Source of the DNA: Chloroflexota bacterium
GTDB taxonomy: Bacteria; Chloroflexota; Anaerolineae; Anaerolineales; Villigracilaceae
Assembly (NCBI GenBank): GCA_021823555.1
Contig: JAKANW010000158.1
Coordinates: 1 to 6,805, forward strand
DNA: 6,805 nt
Reading direction: 5' to 3'
Positions 1 through 6,584 of the stretch are shown in pieces (the stretch's first letter is position 1; every line of letters begins with the position of its first letter). A program made the position numbers and the translations under genes. Below the pieces are notes generated by a model, which did no database searches, was not told where the DNA came from, and saw only the letters and a list, made by a program, of their open reading frames with translations.

Positions 1-793
1 CGATTAATAAAACACCGTAATGCTTTGTCGCTTCGCGTACGCGCGGCCAGAAATCATCCGGCGGAACAATGGCCCCGGCTTCTCCCTGAATGGGTTCGAA
101 GATTGCCGCCGCGATGCCAATACCCACCTTCTTGGCCGTCTCCAGTTGCTGCTCCACCGCGTCCGCATCCCCAAAGGGAATGTGGAAGACCGGGCCCCCA
201 TAGAGGGTACCAACTGGCTCACGATAATCAGCTTTCCCCAACAGGGAAAGCGCCCCCATCGTCTTACCGTGAAAGGCCTTGGTGGCCGCAATGAACCCGG
301 GCTTTCTGGTATATAACTTCGCCAATTTGATCGAACCTTCAATGGCTTCCGTGCCCGAAGCGGCAAAGAATGAATATTTCAAATTCCCTGGGGTGATCTG
401 CGACATCAGGTTGGCCAGCACACCGCGCAGCGGATCAATCAGTTCCTGTGACGGCATGGGCGATTTGGAAAGTTGGGCCTTCACGGCGCTGACCACGTCA
501 GGATGCGCCCAGCCGTGATTCATCATCCCATAACCGCCCAGGCAGTCCAGATATTCGCGGCCCAGCACGTCGCGGAAGACCGACCCCGACCCTTTCCACT
601 CAACAGCAGCCCAATCCCCCGCTTCCGTTACCGATTTACGATACTCCAGCCAGCCGCGGTTGAAATGCTCGGCAAAATTCTGCTTGGACTCTTCGATGAT
701 CTGCTTGGCTTCGGTCTCGGTCAGCTCGCTCTTGTGGATCACGTCAATCCACCTATCGGCGTACGCCAATGCGCTTTCGTATGGATCAGCCAT
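1..793 (-). CDS. patA: Putrescine aminotransferase-like class III aminotransferase, C-terminus cut off
   Basis: This is a pyridoxal-phosphate (PLP) enzyme of aminotransferase class III, fold type I. The first 264 residues are present and the left edge removes the rest of a family protein of about 450-460 residues. The N-terminal stretch GWLEYRKSV followed by a Gly-Asp and AVEW (residues 47-66) closely matches E. coli putrescine aminotransferase (YgjG/PatA) as I remember it. PatA moves the amino group of putrescine to 2-oxoglutarate, giving 4-aminobutanal, and also accepts cadaverine. Other visible motifs are the cofactor-phosphate loop SGTEA (146-150), FHGKTMG (174-180) and EPIQGEAG (233-240). 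The Asp-Glu-Val motif and the PLP lysine lie beyond the edge and cannot be checked. The ATG at 793 is preceded by GGAAGG at 806-811, a rather long 12-base spacing; a TTG nine bases upstream would sit too close to that site. It is the last visible gene of the operon, 27 bases after the dehydrogenase. Family is sure; substrate is likely, not proven. Confidence 0.85.
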   Translation of the reverse strand, partial: MADPYESALAYADRWIDVIHKSELTETEAKQIIEESKQNFAEHFNRGWLEYRKSVTEAGDWAAVEWKGSGSVFRDVLGREYLDCLGGYGMMNHGWAHPDVVSAVKAQLSKSPMPSQELIDPLRGVLANLMSQITPGNLKYSFFAASGTEAIEGSIKLAKLYTRKPGFIAATKAFHGKTMGALSLLGKADYREPVGTLYGGPVFHIPFGDADAVEQQLETAKKVGIGIAAAIFEPIQGEAGAIVPPDDFWPRVREATKHYGVLLI

Positions 794-820
794 AAATGTC
801 AATTACCTTCCCGCAATAGA

Positions 821-2287
821 TTAGAACTTCCTCGTCCATTCTTTTGGCCAGCGTTCCACCACCACTTTCTTCTGTGTGAAGAACTCGACCGCGTCCATAC
901 TCTGCCCGTGCATGTCTCCAAAGAAGGACTCTTTCCAGCCGCTGAACGGGAAGAAAGCCATCGGCGCCGCCACACCAATATTGATGCCCACGTTGCCCGC
1001 TTCCACCTCGTAGCGGAATTTGCGGGCTGCCGAACCAGACGAGGTAAACAGACTGGCCTGGTTGCCATACACATGACTATTCGCCAATGCAATCGCCTCG
1101 TCAATCGTGTTGACGTGCATCATGCTCAATACCGGCCCGAAGATTTCCGTCTTCCAGATTTCGCTGCCGGGCTGGACATCCGTGATGATCGTCGGGCGCA
1201 CGAACATACCGTTTTCATAACCTTTGATCGTCGTCCCTCGTCCGTCCACACAGACGTTCGCTCCTTCCCTGGATCCTATGCCGATCAACTGCTCGACGCG
1301 CGTTTTGCTACTCTGATTAATGACCGGCCCCATCTGCACGCCGCTGTCAAGCCCGTACCCCACCACACGGCTGGAGGCCGCGTCGCAGATCAGCTCGGTG
1401 AACTCGTTGCGAGCCTCGGCCACTGTCACTGCCAGCGAGACAGCCAGGCAGCGCTGCCCCGCGCAACCGAAGGCCGAGTCGGCGACGATCTTGGTCGCCA
1501 TTTCCATATCAGCGTCCGGCAAAATGATGACCGGGTTCTTGGCCCCGCCTTGCGCCTGGACGCGCTTGCCATTCTCGGATGCGCGGCGGTAGATATATTT
1601 TGCGACATTGGTCGAACCGACGAACGTGATGGCGCGGATGGACGGGTGATCCAGAATCCCATCCACAGCATCCTTCGCGCCATTTACCATATTGACCACG
1701 CCCTTCGGAAAACCGGCCTGCTCGATCAGTTTGAAAATGACCTGCATGGTCATGGATACTTTTTCGGAAGGTTTTACGACATACGTGTTGCCGGCCGCCA
1801 GGGCATAAGGCATATACCAAAACACGATCATACCGGGGAAATTGAACGGCGCAATCGTGGCGCACACCCCCAGCGGCTGGCGGATCATCAACTCGTCAAT
1901 GCCGGGAGCAATGTCTTCCACCAGTTCGCCTTTCATCATCATCGGCATTCCACAGGCCACTTCCACATTTTCGATGGCGCGCACCATCTCGGCCCTGGCC
2001 TCTTCAAAGGTCTTGCCCGATTCGTTGGTGATCGTGCGCGCGATCTCGTCCATATTAGCCTTGAGCAGGTCGCGCAGTTTAAACAGGTACTGAATGCGGT
2101 CCTGCACAGGGGTCCGCCGCCAGGCAGGGAAGGCTTCCGCCGCGGCCCGGGCGGCTGCATCCACGTCCGCCTTTCCACAAAGTGGCGTCTTCGCGATCAC
2201 CTCGCCCGTCGCCGGATTGACAACGTCGAAGTATTCGTCAACCTTCGGTTCGATCCATTCGTTGTTGATGTAGTTGAGGATTTCCAT
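821..2287 (-). CDS. mmsA: CoA-acylating (methyl)malonate-semialdehyde dehydrogenase
   Basis: This 488-residue NAD-dependent aldehyde dehydrogenase oxidises malonate or methylmalonate semialdehyde with decarboxylation and transfer to CoA, giving acetyl-CoA or propionyl-CoA. Length and sequence fit the MmsA/IolA family closely. PFNFP (147-151) carries the oxyanion-hole Asn149. KPSE (172-175) and GSTN (224-227) belong to the NAD site. CAGQRC (275-280) ends in nucleophile Cys280, and EIFGPV starts at 381. The two arginines that define this family (Arg107 and Arg283 in Bacillus IolA) are present as Arg103 and Arg279. The general-base Glu of ordinary hydrolytic aldehyde dehydrogenases is replaced by Gln in QGGAKNP, as expected for a CoA-dependent enzyme. 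The ATG at 2287 was chosen because AAGGAA lies six bases upstream and NYINNEW follows at once; an in-frame ATG at 2326 lies in repeat-rich sequence. Within this operon the likely substrates are semialdehydes made by the aminotransferases; valine, thymine or inositol breakdown are alternatives. Confidence 0.93.
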   Translation of the reverse strand: MEILNYINNEWIEPKVDEYFDVVNPATGEVIAKTPLCGKADVDAAARAAAEAFPAWRRTPVQDRIQYLFKLRDLLKANMDEIARTITNESGKTFEEARAEMVRAIENVEVACGMPMMMKGELVEDIAPGIDELMIRQPLGVCATIAPFNFPGMIVFWYMPYALAAGNTYVVKPSEKVSMTMQVIFKLIEQAGFPKGVVNMVNGAKDAVDGILDHPSIRAITFVGSTNVAKYIYRRASENGKRVQAQGGAKNPVIILPDADMEMATKIVADSAFGCAGQRCLAVSLAVTVAEARNEFTELICDAASSRVVGYGLDSGVQMGPVINQSSKTRVEQLIGIGSREGANVCVDGRGTTIKGYENGMFVRPTIITDVQPGSEIWKTEIFGPVLSMMHVNTIDEAIALANSHVYGNQASLFTSSGSAARKFRYEVEAGNVGINIGVAAPMAFFPFSGWKESFFGDMHGQSMDAVEFFTQKKVVVERWPKEWTRKF

Positions 2288-2390
2288 GAAGTGTTCCTTA
2301 TTCAAAATTCGTGTTGCGCAAGCCATGCTGCGTGTTTCATCGTGCGTGTTGCGCGTTCCGTATTACGCAACACGTAACACGCAACACGCT
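2288..2390. repeat. Intercistronic CGTGTTGCG / CGCAACACG repeat cluster
   Basis: The gap between the second aminotransferase and the dehydrogenase holds many copies of a short motif. In plus-strand terms, GTGTTGCGC occurs at 2311-2319 and again at 2347-2355, with a partial GCGTGTT at 2330-2336. The opposite orientation, ACGCAACACG, occurs at 2365-2374 and 2379-2388. Arms 2344-2357 and 2376-2389 pair at 13 of 14 positions around an 18-base loop, so the transcript could fold into a long hairpin. There is no U-run next to it, so it is not a standard terminator. The only other signal is the dehydrogenase SD site at 2294-2299. It looks like an interspersed intergenic repeat. Confidence 0.7.
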
Positions 2391-3716
2391 CTACGCCACA
2401 AATCCATCTGCCACTTCCAGCCCCTTCTCGACCAGCGCCAGGCCCTCGTCCAGTTGTTCGCGGGTGATGCACAACGGCGGAACAACGAAAACCATGCTGC
2501 CCATGTTGTTCGCCATGATGAAGGTTAACAGCCCGTTCTGGCGCAGCGTCTTGCCGACTTCAGCCATCACTGCGGATGGGAAAATTTCCTTCGTTTGGCG
2601 GTCCGTGACCAACTCGATGGTTGAGAACAAGCCAATGTAGCGCACATCGCCGACCGAGGGGTGGCGAGCCTTGATATCCTCGAGCGCCTCGCCGAGGTAT
2701 TTGCCCAGCATGGCGGCTTTTTCGATCAGGCTTTCTTCCTCGTAGACTTCGATGGTCGCCAGGGCAGCGGCGCAGGCCAGGGCGTGACCGTTGTAGGTCA
2801 GCCCGGCATAGAGATACTTATCTTCGAAGAATTTGGCGATATCTTCCGAGACGATCACCGCGCCGAGCGGCACGTACCCGGAGGTAATGCCCTTGGCGGT
2901 GGTGATAATGTCCGGCTCGACGCCCCAGTTGTCCACCGCGAACCATTTCCCGGTCCGGCCCCAACCGCTCATGACCTCGTCGGAAATCAGCAGGATGCCG
3001 TATTTATTGCAAATCTCGCGGACGCGCGGCCAGTAATCATCCGGCGGAACAATGAGGCCGTTCGAGCCGGTCACGCCTTCCATGATGATGGCGGCGATCT
3101 TATCCGGACCTTCGTACTTAATCACTTCTTCCAGATGCGAAATGCACTCCCGTTTGCAGGAGTTTGGCTTTTGCCCGAACGGGCAGCGGTAACAGAACGG
3201 GTCGAGGAAGTGGACGCCGCCGGGCATGGCCGGTTCGACCGCGTTGCGGCGATAGTCGCCGGTCAGGGCGATGGAGCCGTGAGTCGCGCCGTGATAAGAG
3301 CGGTAACGGGCCAGGATTTTGTGCCGCCCGGTGTAGAAGCGGGCGATCTTGATGGCGTTTTCATTGGCTTCGGCGCCGCCCAGGGCGAAGAAAGTTTTCT
3401 TGAGTTTTCCCGGGGTGACTTCAGACAGTTTCTTGCCAAGCAGGCCGCGCGGTTCGGTAGCGTTGCCGGGGTGGACGAAGCACAGTTCGGCAGCCTGGTC
3501 CTGAATCGCCTTGACCACTTTCGGGTGTTGATGGCCGATATTGGTGTTCATCAATTGGGACGAAAAGTCCAGGTAACGCTTCCCGTCCGCATCCCAGAAA
3601 TAAACGCCCTCCGCTTTTACCACCGGGATGGGGTTGGTCTGCGACTGCACCGACCAGGAGAAAAAGGTGTACTCGCGGTTCAGATCAACGATTTCTTTCG
3701 AGGTGAGATGGGTCAT
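2391..3716 (-). CDS. Class III omega-aminotransferase, taurine/beta-alanine:pyruvate type
   Basis: This is a complete 441-residue PLP-dependent class III aminotransferase. It transfers an omega- or beta-amino group to a keto acid; the best-matching families I recall are annotated taurine or beta-alanine transaminases, or simply aspartate aminotransferase family. Visible parts: substrate-site region SWSVQSQTNPIP (20-31), DADGKRYLDFSSQ (42-54), cofactor loop GGAEANENA (113-121), YHGATHG (141-147), SDEVMSGWGRTGKW (245-258) with Asp246 for the PLP ring nitrogen, and TTAKG (272-276) with Lys275 as Schiff-base lysine. Four cysteines at 175, 178, 187 and 191 form a CX2C-X8-CX3C cluster. The ATG at 3716 is set by AAAGGAA five bases upstream; the open frame runs on upstream to 3791 only through the hairpin region and gives a low-complexity start. 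It lies 76 bases after the HemL-like gene. If it makes malonate semialdehyde, the next gene would consume it. Family is sure; substrate is unresolved. Confidence 0.9.
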   Translation of the reverse strand: MTHLTSKEIVDLNREYTFFSWSVQSQTNPIPVVKAEGVYFWDADGKRYLDFSSQLMNTNIGHQHPKVVKAIQDQAAELCFVHPGNATEPRGLLGKKLSEVTPGKLKKTFFALGGAEANENAIKIARFYTGRHKILARYRSYHGATHGSIALTGDYRRNAVEPAMPGGVHFLDPFCYRCPFGQKPNSCKRECISHLEEVIKYEGPDKIAAIIMEGVTGSNGLIVPPDDYWPRVREICNKYGILLISDEVMSGWGRTGKWFAVDNWGVEPDIITTAKGITSGYVPLGAVIVSEDIAKFFEDKYLYAGLTYNGHALACAAALATIEVYEEESLIEKAAMLGKYLGEALEDIKARHPSVGDVRYIGLFSTIELVTDRQTKEIFPSAVMAEVGKTLRQNGLLTFIMANNMGSMVFVVPPLCITREQLDEGLALVEKGLEVADGFVA

Positions 3717-3737
3717 TTTGATTCCTTTGAAGCATAA

Positions 3738-3757
3738 CGGACGCCTGGTGGCGTCCG
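3738..3757 (-). promoter_or_regulatory. GC-rich hairpin before the second aminotransferase
   Basis: CGGACGCC (3738-3745) and GGCGTCCG (3750-3757) form a perfect 8-bp stem around a 4-base loop. On the transcribed minus strand it is followed by TTATGCTTC, too few U residues for a convincing terminator, and then by the SD site of the downstream gene about ten bases on. It may stabilise or partly block the message, or separate expression of the genes on either side. Confidence 0.5.
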
Positions 3758-3767
3758 CCGATATTGC

Positions 3768-3785
3768 GCCGCGCACGAGCGCGGC
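3768..3785 (-). promoter_or_regulatory. Second GC-rich hairpin just after the HemL-like gene
   Basis: GCCGCGC (3768-3774) and GCGCGGC (3779-3785) pair perfectly over 7 bp with a 4-base loop. It begins seven bases after the stop codon of the HemL-like gene in the direction of transcription. No U-tract follows, so it is more likely a 3'-end stabiliser or processing structure than a terminator. With the hairpin at 3738-3757 it makes the 76-base gap almost fully structured. Confidence 0.45.
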
Positions 3786-3792
3786 TTGCATT

Positions 3793-5097
3793 TTATTTTT
3801 TGGCTTGCTTCACAACATCTGCATATACATTCAGTGTTTCATCAATGTCAGCGTCGGTGTGGGAATAACACAGGAACCATGGCTCACGTGCATCGTGATC
3901 TGGCATGACGCCGCGCTCCATCGCCATTTCCGCCAGACGCAAATAATATTCCTGATCGCTCTTGCTCCAATCCCGCTGGCAGGTCACCTGCTCCACGCCA
4001 ATGGCAAACGAGAACATGGCCGGGTAGCCGCTCATCGCCACAGGGATGCCGTTATCATCGAAGATGTCCTTCAAGCCATTCATTAACCGTTGGCCGCGCT
4101 GGACAATGGTCTTCAAGATGGGTTTTTCCTGCATCAGTTTCAAGGTGGCGTACGCTGCCGCCACCCCGGGTTTATTATTTGTATAGGTGCCTCCCTGCGC
4201 CACGCCGTGCCCGATGATGGACATGATCTCCTTTTTGCCTCCAAAGGCGGCCACAGGATAGCCATTGCCCAAAGCTTTGGCATACGTCGCCAGGTCCGGT
4301 TTGATGCGATAGTACTCCTGCGCCCCTCCGTTAGCAATACGGAAACCAGTCTTGACCTCATCCAAGATGAAGACTATGCCAGACTCCTCCGTCTTCGCCC
4401 GGATCAATTCAAGAAAACCTGGTTGCGGCTCGATCCCGCCACAGTTGCCCTGGCATGGCTCTGTAATCACCGCCGCGATCTGTTCGCCAAATGAGCGCAT
4501 TACCCGTTCAAACCCTTCGAAATCGTTGAATGGCAGCGTAATCACCATGTCGCGCAAATTCTTCGGGATTCCGGAAGAGGACGGTACCGGGATGGGATTG
4601 CGGCGGTTGCCATACGCCTCAACCGGCGCGTAAGTGGACCACAGCGTGTGATCGTGGAAGCCGTGATAATTTCCCTCGAACTTCAGTATGATCTCCCGCC
4701 CTGTATACGCGCGCGCCACCCGGATGGCGTGCATGGTGGCCTCCGTGCCCGAACAGGCTAGGCGCGCCATTTCCACCGCGGGGCACATATCCACGATCAT
4801 TTCGATCAGGGACACTTCCAATTCGCCGGTCATCGCGAACAGGGACCCCTTCTGCACTTCTTCGATCACTTTTGCATCCACTTCGTCATACGCGTGTCCT
4901 AGAATGATCGGGCCAAATGCAAGCCGATAGTCAATGTAACGTTTCCCATCCACGTCCCATAGATAAGCGCCCTTCCCTTTCTCCACGTATGGTGTAATGC
5001 CATCCCCCCAGTAACGGAAATTGGAATTGACCCCCAAAGGAATAACCTTTTGAGCGCGCTTTTGCAGGGACTGACTCTTCGGACCAAAAATGATCAT
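3793..5097 (-). CDS. Glutamate-1-semialdehyde aminomutase-like class III aminotransferase
   Basis: This is a complete 434-residue PLP enzyme of the HemL-like branch of class III aminotransferases. Visible features are WDVDGKRYIDY (47-57), the cofactor loop SGTEATMHAIRVARAYTGR (116-134), FEGNYHGFHD (140-149), EPCQGN (213-218), LDEVKTGFR (245-253) with Asp246, and TYAKALGNGYP (271-281) with Lys274 as the PLP lysine. Length and layout match HemL, which moves the amino group within glutamate-1-semialdehyde to make 5-aminolevulinate. The gene sits in an amine-catabolic operon with no heme genes, and the same fold also serves as beta-amino-acid transaminases. I therefore infer an aminotransferase rather than a heme enzyme, without proof. 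The start at 5097 has a strong SD (GGAGG at 5102-5106, only four bases away). It follows the regulator by 14 bases, so the two are almost certainly co-transcribed and possibly translationally coupled. Confidence 0.88.
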   Translation of the reverse strand: MIIFGPKSQSLQKRAQKVIPLGVNSNFRYWGDGITPYVEKGKGAYLWDVDGKRYIDYRLAFGPIILGHAYDEVDAKVIEEVQKGSLFAMTGELEVSLIEMIVDMCPAVEMARLACSGTEATMHAIRVARAYTGREIILKFEGNYHGFHDHTLWSTYAPVEAYGNRRNPIPVPSSSGIPKNLRDMVITLPFNDFEGFERVMRSFGEQIAAVITEPCQGNCGGIEPQPGFLELIRAKTEESGIVFILDEVKTGFRIANGGAQEYYRIKPDLATYAKALGNGYPVAAFGGKKEIMSIIGHGVAQGGTYTNNKPGVAAAYATLKLMQEKPILKTIVQRGQRLMNGLKDIFDDNGIPVAMSGYPAMFSFAIGVEQVTCQRDWSKSDQEYYLRLAEMAMERGVMPDHDAREPWFLCYSHTDADIDETLNVYADVVKQAKK

Positions 5098-5111
5098 GCA
5101 ACCTCCTGGGA

Positions 5112-5618
5112 TTAATGGGACACTGAGGGTTTATCGCCCTCAATGACTTCGCCAGCGATACTGGCCGGGACCCGCCACTGGTACACATCTTTGAGAATGA
5201 TCGGTACGATGGATGTCGTCGTCTTGCGGACCCCGGGTGTTTTACGAACCACTTCCGTGACAAAGCGATAAATCTCGGCTGTATCCTTCGCCAAGATTTG
5301 TATACTCACGTCTGACTCGCCGATGCCGCATGCCACGTAACTGACATTATCAAAGGCAGCCATTTTGCGCGCCACATCCAGAATTTGGTCTGACTCGACT
5401 TCAAGCCAGACATCCGCGATCGTCGTCAACCCAAACGCCTGGGGACGGACCACCGCGCTGACCTGGATCACTCCTTCTTCGATCATGCGGTCAATCCGGT
5501 AGCGGACAGCGCGCTCTGAAACATCAACCAATTGACGCGATATCTCAGACGCCGACATTCGGCCATCATCAAGTAGTAAATTGACAATTTTTACATCAAT
5601 CTTGTCGATTTCATACAT
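5112..5618 (-). CDS. Lrp/AsnC-family transcriptional regulator
   Basis: This 168-residue protein has the standard two-part Lrp/AsnC layout. The N-terminal winged helix-turn-helix covers about residues 4-50, opening with IDKIDVKIVNLLLDDGR, with recognition helix SERAVRYRIDR at 34-44. A C-terminal RAM ligand-binding and oligomerisation domain covers about 65-143 (IADVWLEVE, then VACGIGESDVSIQILAKD, then TPGVRKTTTSIVP). A tail of about 20 residues is mostly family-extraneous. Such proteins bind small molecules, usually amino acids, and wrap operator DNA as octamers. As first gene of the aminotransferase operon it most likely responds to an amine, amino acid or semialdehyde of the pathway and acts on the divergent region next to it. 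The ATG at 5618 has only a weak purine stretch (AAAGAAA) upstream, which would keep its level low relative to the next gene with its strong SD. Family is sure; ligand unknown. Confidence 0.93.
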   Translation of the reverse strand: MYEIDKIDVKIVNLLLDDGRMSASEISRQLVDVSERAVRYRIDRMIEEGVIQVSAVVRPQAFGLTTIADVWLEVESDQILDVARKMAAFDNVSYVACGIGESDVSIQILAKDTAEIYRFVTEVVRKTPGVRKTTTSIVPIILKDVYQWRVPASIAGEVIEGDKPSVSH

Positions 5619-5659
5619 AATTTATTTCTTTTGTTTCCGAAAATTACATAAGCCTAAAC

Positions 5660-5688
5660 ACTATACCCAATCCTTGCCTCTATGTCAA
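5660..5688 (-). promoter_or_regulatory. Sigma-70 promoter for the regulator-aminotransferase operon
   Basis: Read on the minus strand, TTGACA (5688-5683) and TATAGT (5665-5660) are separated by 17 bases, a near-perfect housekeeping promoter. Transcription would start near 5653, giving a leader of about 35 bases before the regulator ATG at 5618. The strength of the match suggests control by a repressor or by wrapping of the DNA by the Lrp-type protein rather than by a weak promoter. Confidence 0.85.
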
Positions 5689-5726
5689 GAAAATTGCACA
5701 AATAAGAGAACCCGCCATTTTTCACA

Positions 5727-5755
5727 TTGACGCATATTCATCATATAGGTATAAT
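5727..5755 (+). promoter_or_regulatory. Sigma-70 promoter for the S1-domain gene
   Basis: TTGACG (5727-5732) and a perfect TATAAT (5750-5755) are 17 bases apart. The start site would fall near 5762, about 33 bases before the ATG at 5795, which has AGGAG at 5783-5787 with a seven-base spacer. The promoter is back to back with the operon promoter; the two -35 boxes are 38 bases apart. Confidence 0.87.
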
Positions 5756-5794
5756 CAGCCTTCGGCATTATTCCAAATTAGCAGGAGTTGAACT

Positions 5795-6571
5795 ATGGTA
5801 ACAACAGATACCGCGCCTGCCAGCGCGCTCGAACCTAAAACGAAGTTAACTGGCAAAATCATCAAGACCACCCTGGCTGGCGCCCTGGTGGATGTAGGAC
5901 AAAATATACCGGGGGTCATTCACATCTCACAGCTTCAGAAAGAACCTGTAAACAAAGTAGAAGATGTTGTCAAAGAAGGCCAGACTGTAGATGTGTGGGT
6001 GCGCCGCGTCAAGAAGGATCGCATCGAACTGACCATGATCGAACCGCTCGGCCTCGAGTGGCGCGAAATTCAGCCTGAGATGATTGTCAAAGGCAAAGTT
6101 GTCCGCCTGGAACCTTACGGCGCGTTCGTGGACATCGGCGCCGAACGCCCCGGCCTGGTTCATGTCAGTGAATTGACGCGCGGCTACGTCAAGACCCCGA
6201 ATGAAGTCGTCAAGGAAGGCGATGAAGTCGAAGCCAAAGTATTGGAAGTAGACCGCCGCAAGCGCCAGATCCGTCTGAGCATGAAAGCCATTCTGCCTGA
6301 GATCGTCGAAGAGTCCAAGCCGGAAAGGGAAGAACGCAAGGCTCGCGGCAAGCGCAAAGGCAAGAAGCAGGATGAGCAATTCGACGAAATGAAGGTTGAA
6401 ACGCCGGTCGAGCCTGAGCAGACCGCCATGCAGATCGCCTGGCTGGAAGCCCAGGAGCGCGCTAAGTCACGCCAGAAGCGCGAGCGGAGCAAACATGTCA
6501 AGGCAACTTCCCAGGAACACGAAGAGATCTTCAGCCGGACCCTCGAAAAACGACTACCCACCGGTGGTTAG
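5795..6571 (+). CDS. Tandem S1 RNA-binding domain protein with charged tail
   Basis: This 258-residue cytoplasmic protein carries two S1 (OB-fold) RNA-binding domains. The first spans about 17-83 (LTGKIIKTTLAGALVDVG, then GVIHISQL, then RIELTMIE). The second spans about 96-165 (VKGKVVRLEPYGAFVDIG, then GLVHVSEL, then QIRLSMKA). The second is the more canonical, with the usual GAFVDIG turn. Residues 166-258 are a tail rich in Lys, Arg and Glu (for example RKARGKRKGKKQDEQ at 181-195), probably disordered or helical. Ribosomal protein S1 usually has four to six such domains, so this is a shorter relative whose role may be RNA binding on the ribosome, in translation or in RNA turnover; the exact target is unknown. 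It has its own strong promoter, SD and terminator and so is a single-gene unit, probably unrelated to the divergent operon except through shared regulatory DNA. Confidence 0.9.
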   Translation: MVTTDTAPASALEPKTKLTGKIIKTTLAGALVDVGQNIPGVIHISQLQKEPVNKVEDVVKEGQTVDVWVRRVKKDRIELTMIEPLGLEWREIQPEMIVKGKVVRLEPYGAFVDIGAERPGLVHVSELTRGYVKTPNEVVKEGDEVEAKVLEVDRRKRQIRLSMKAILPEIVEESKPEREERKARGKRKGKKQDEQFDEMKVETPVEPEQTAMQIAWLEAQERAKSRQKRERSKHVKATSQEHEEIFSRTLEKRLPTGG

Positions 6572-6584
6572 AATCAAAAAACTA

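Noticed and set aside
2287..2326. Longer N-terminus for the dehydrogenase starting at 2326
   Set aside because: The 13 extra residues come from the repeat-rich gap, have no SD and are absent from the family; AAGGAA fits the ATG at 2287.
473..2377. 634-codon open frame on the plus strand
   Set aside because: It lies antisense over the dehydrogenase, whose catalytic motifs are intact on the minus strand. The translation is rich in His and Arg with no recognisable domain and no SD site: a shadow of GC-biased codons.
2310..2390. CRISPR array or rho-independent terminator in the repeat cluster
   Set aside because: Copies are short, in both orientations and without regular spacers, so not CRISPR. 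No U-run follows the hairpin, so not a standard terminator.
2661..3737. 358-codon open frame on the plus strand
   Set aside because: It is antisense to the second aminotransferase, which has all PLP motifs. It has no domain of its own and no promoter.
3716..3791. Longer N-terminus for the second aminotransferase starting at 3791
   Set aside because: It would translate through both hairpins. A good SD is placed for the ATG at 3716, and the family starts close to that point.
5683..5700. Palindromic operator for the Lrp-type regulator
   Set aside because: Only four of nine position pairs match; too weak to annotate as a site, so kept only as a remark.
5927..6379. 150-codon open frame on the minus strand opposite the S1-domain gene
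   Set aside because: The hydrophobic translation is the antisense of Lys/Glu-rich S1 codons. No SD site or family signature.
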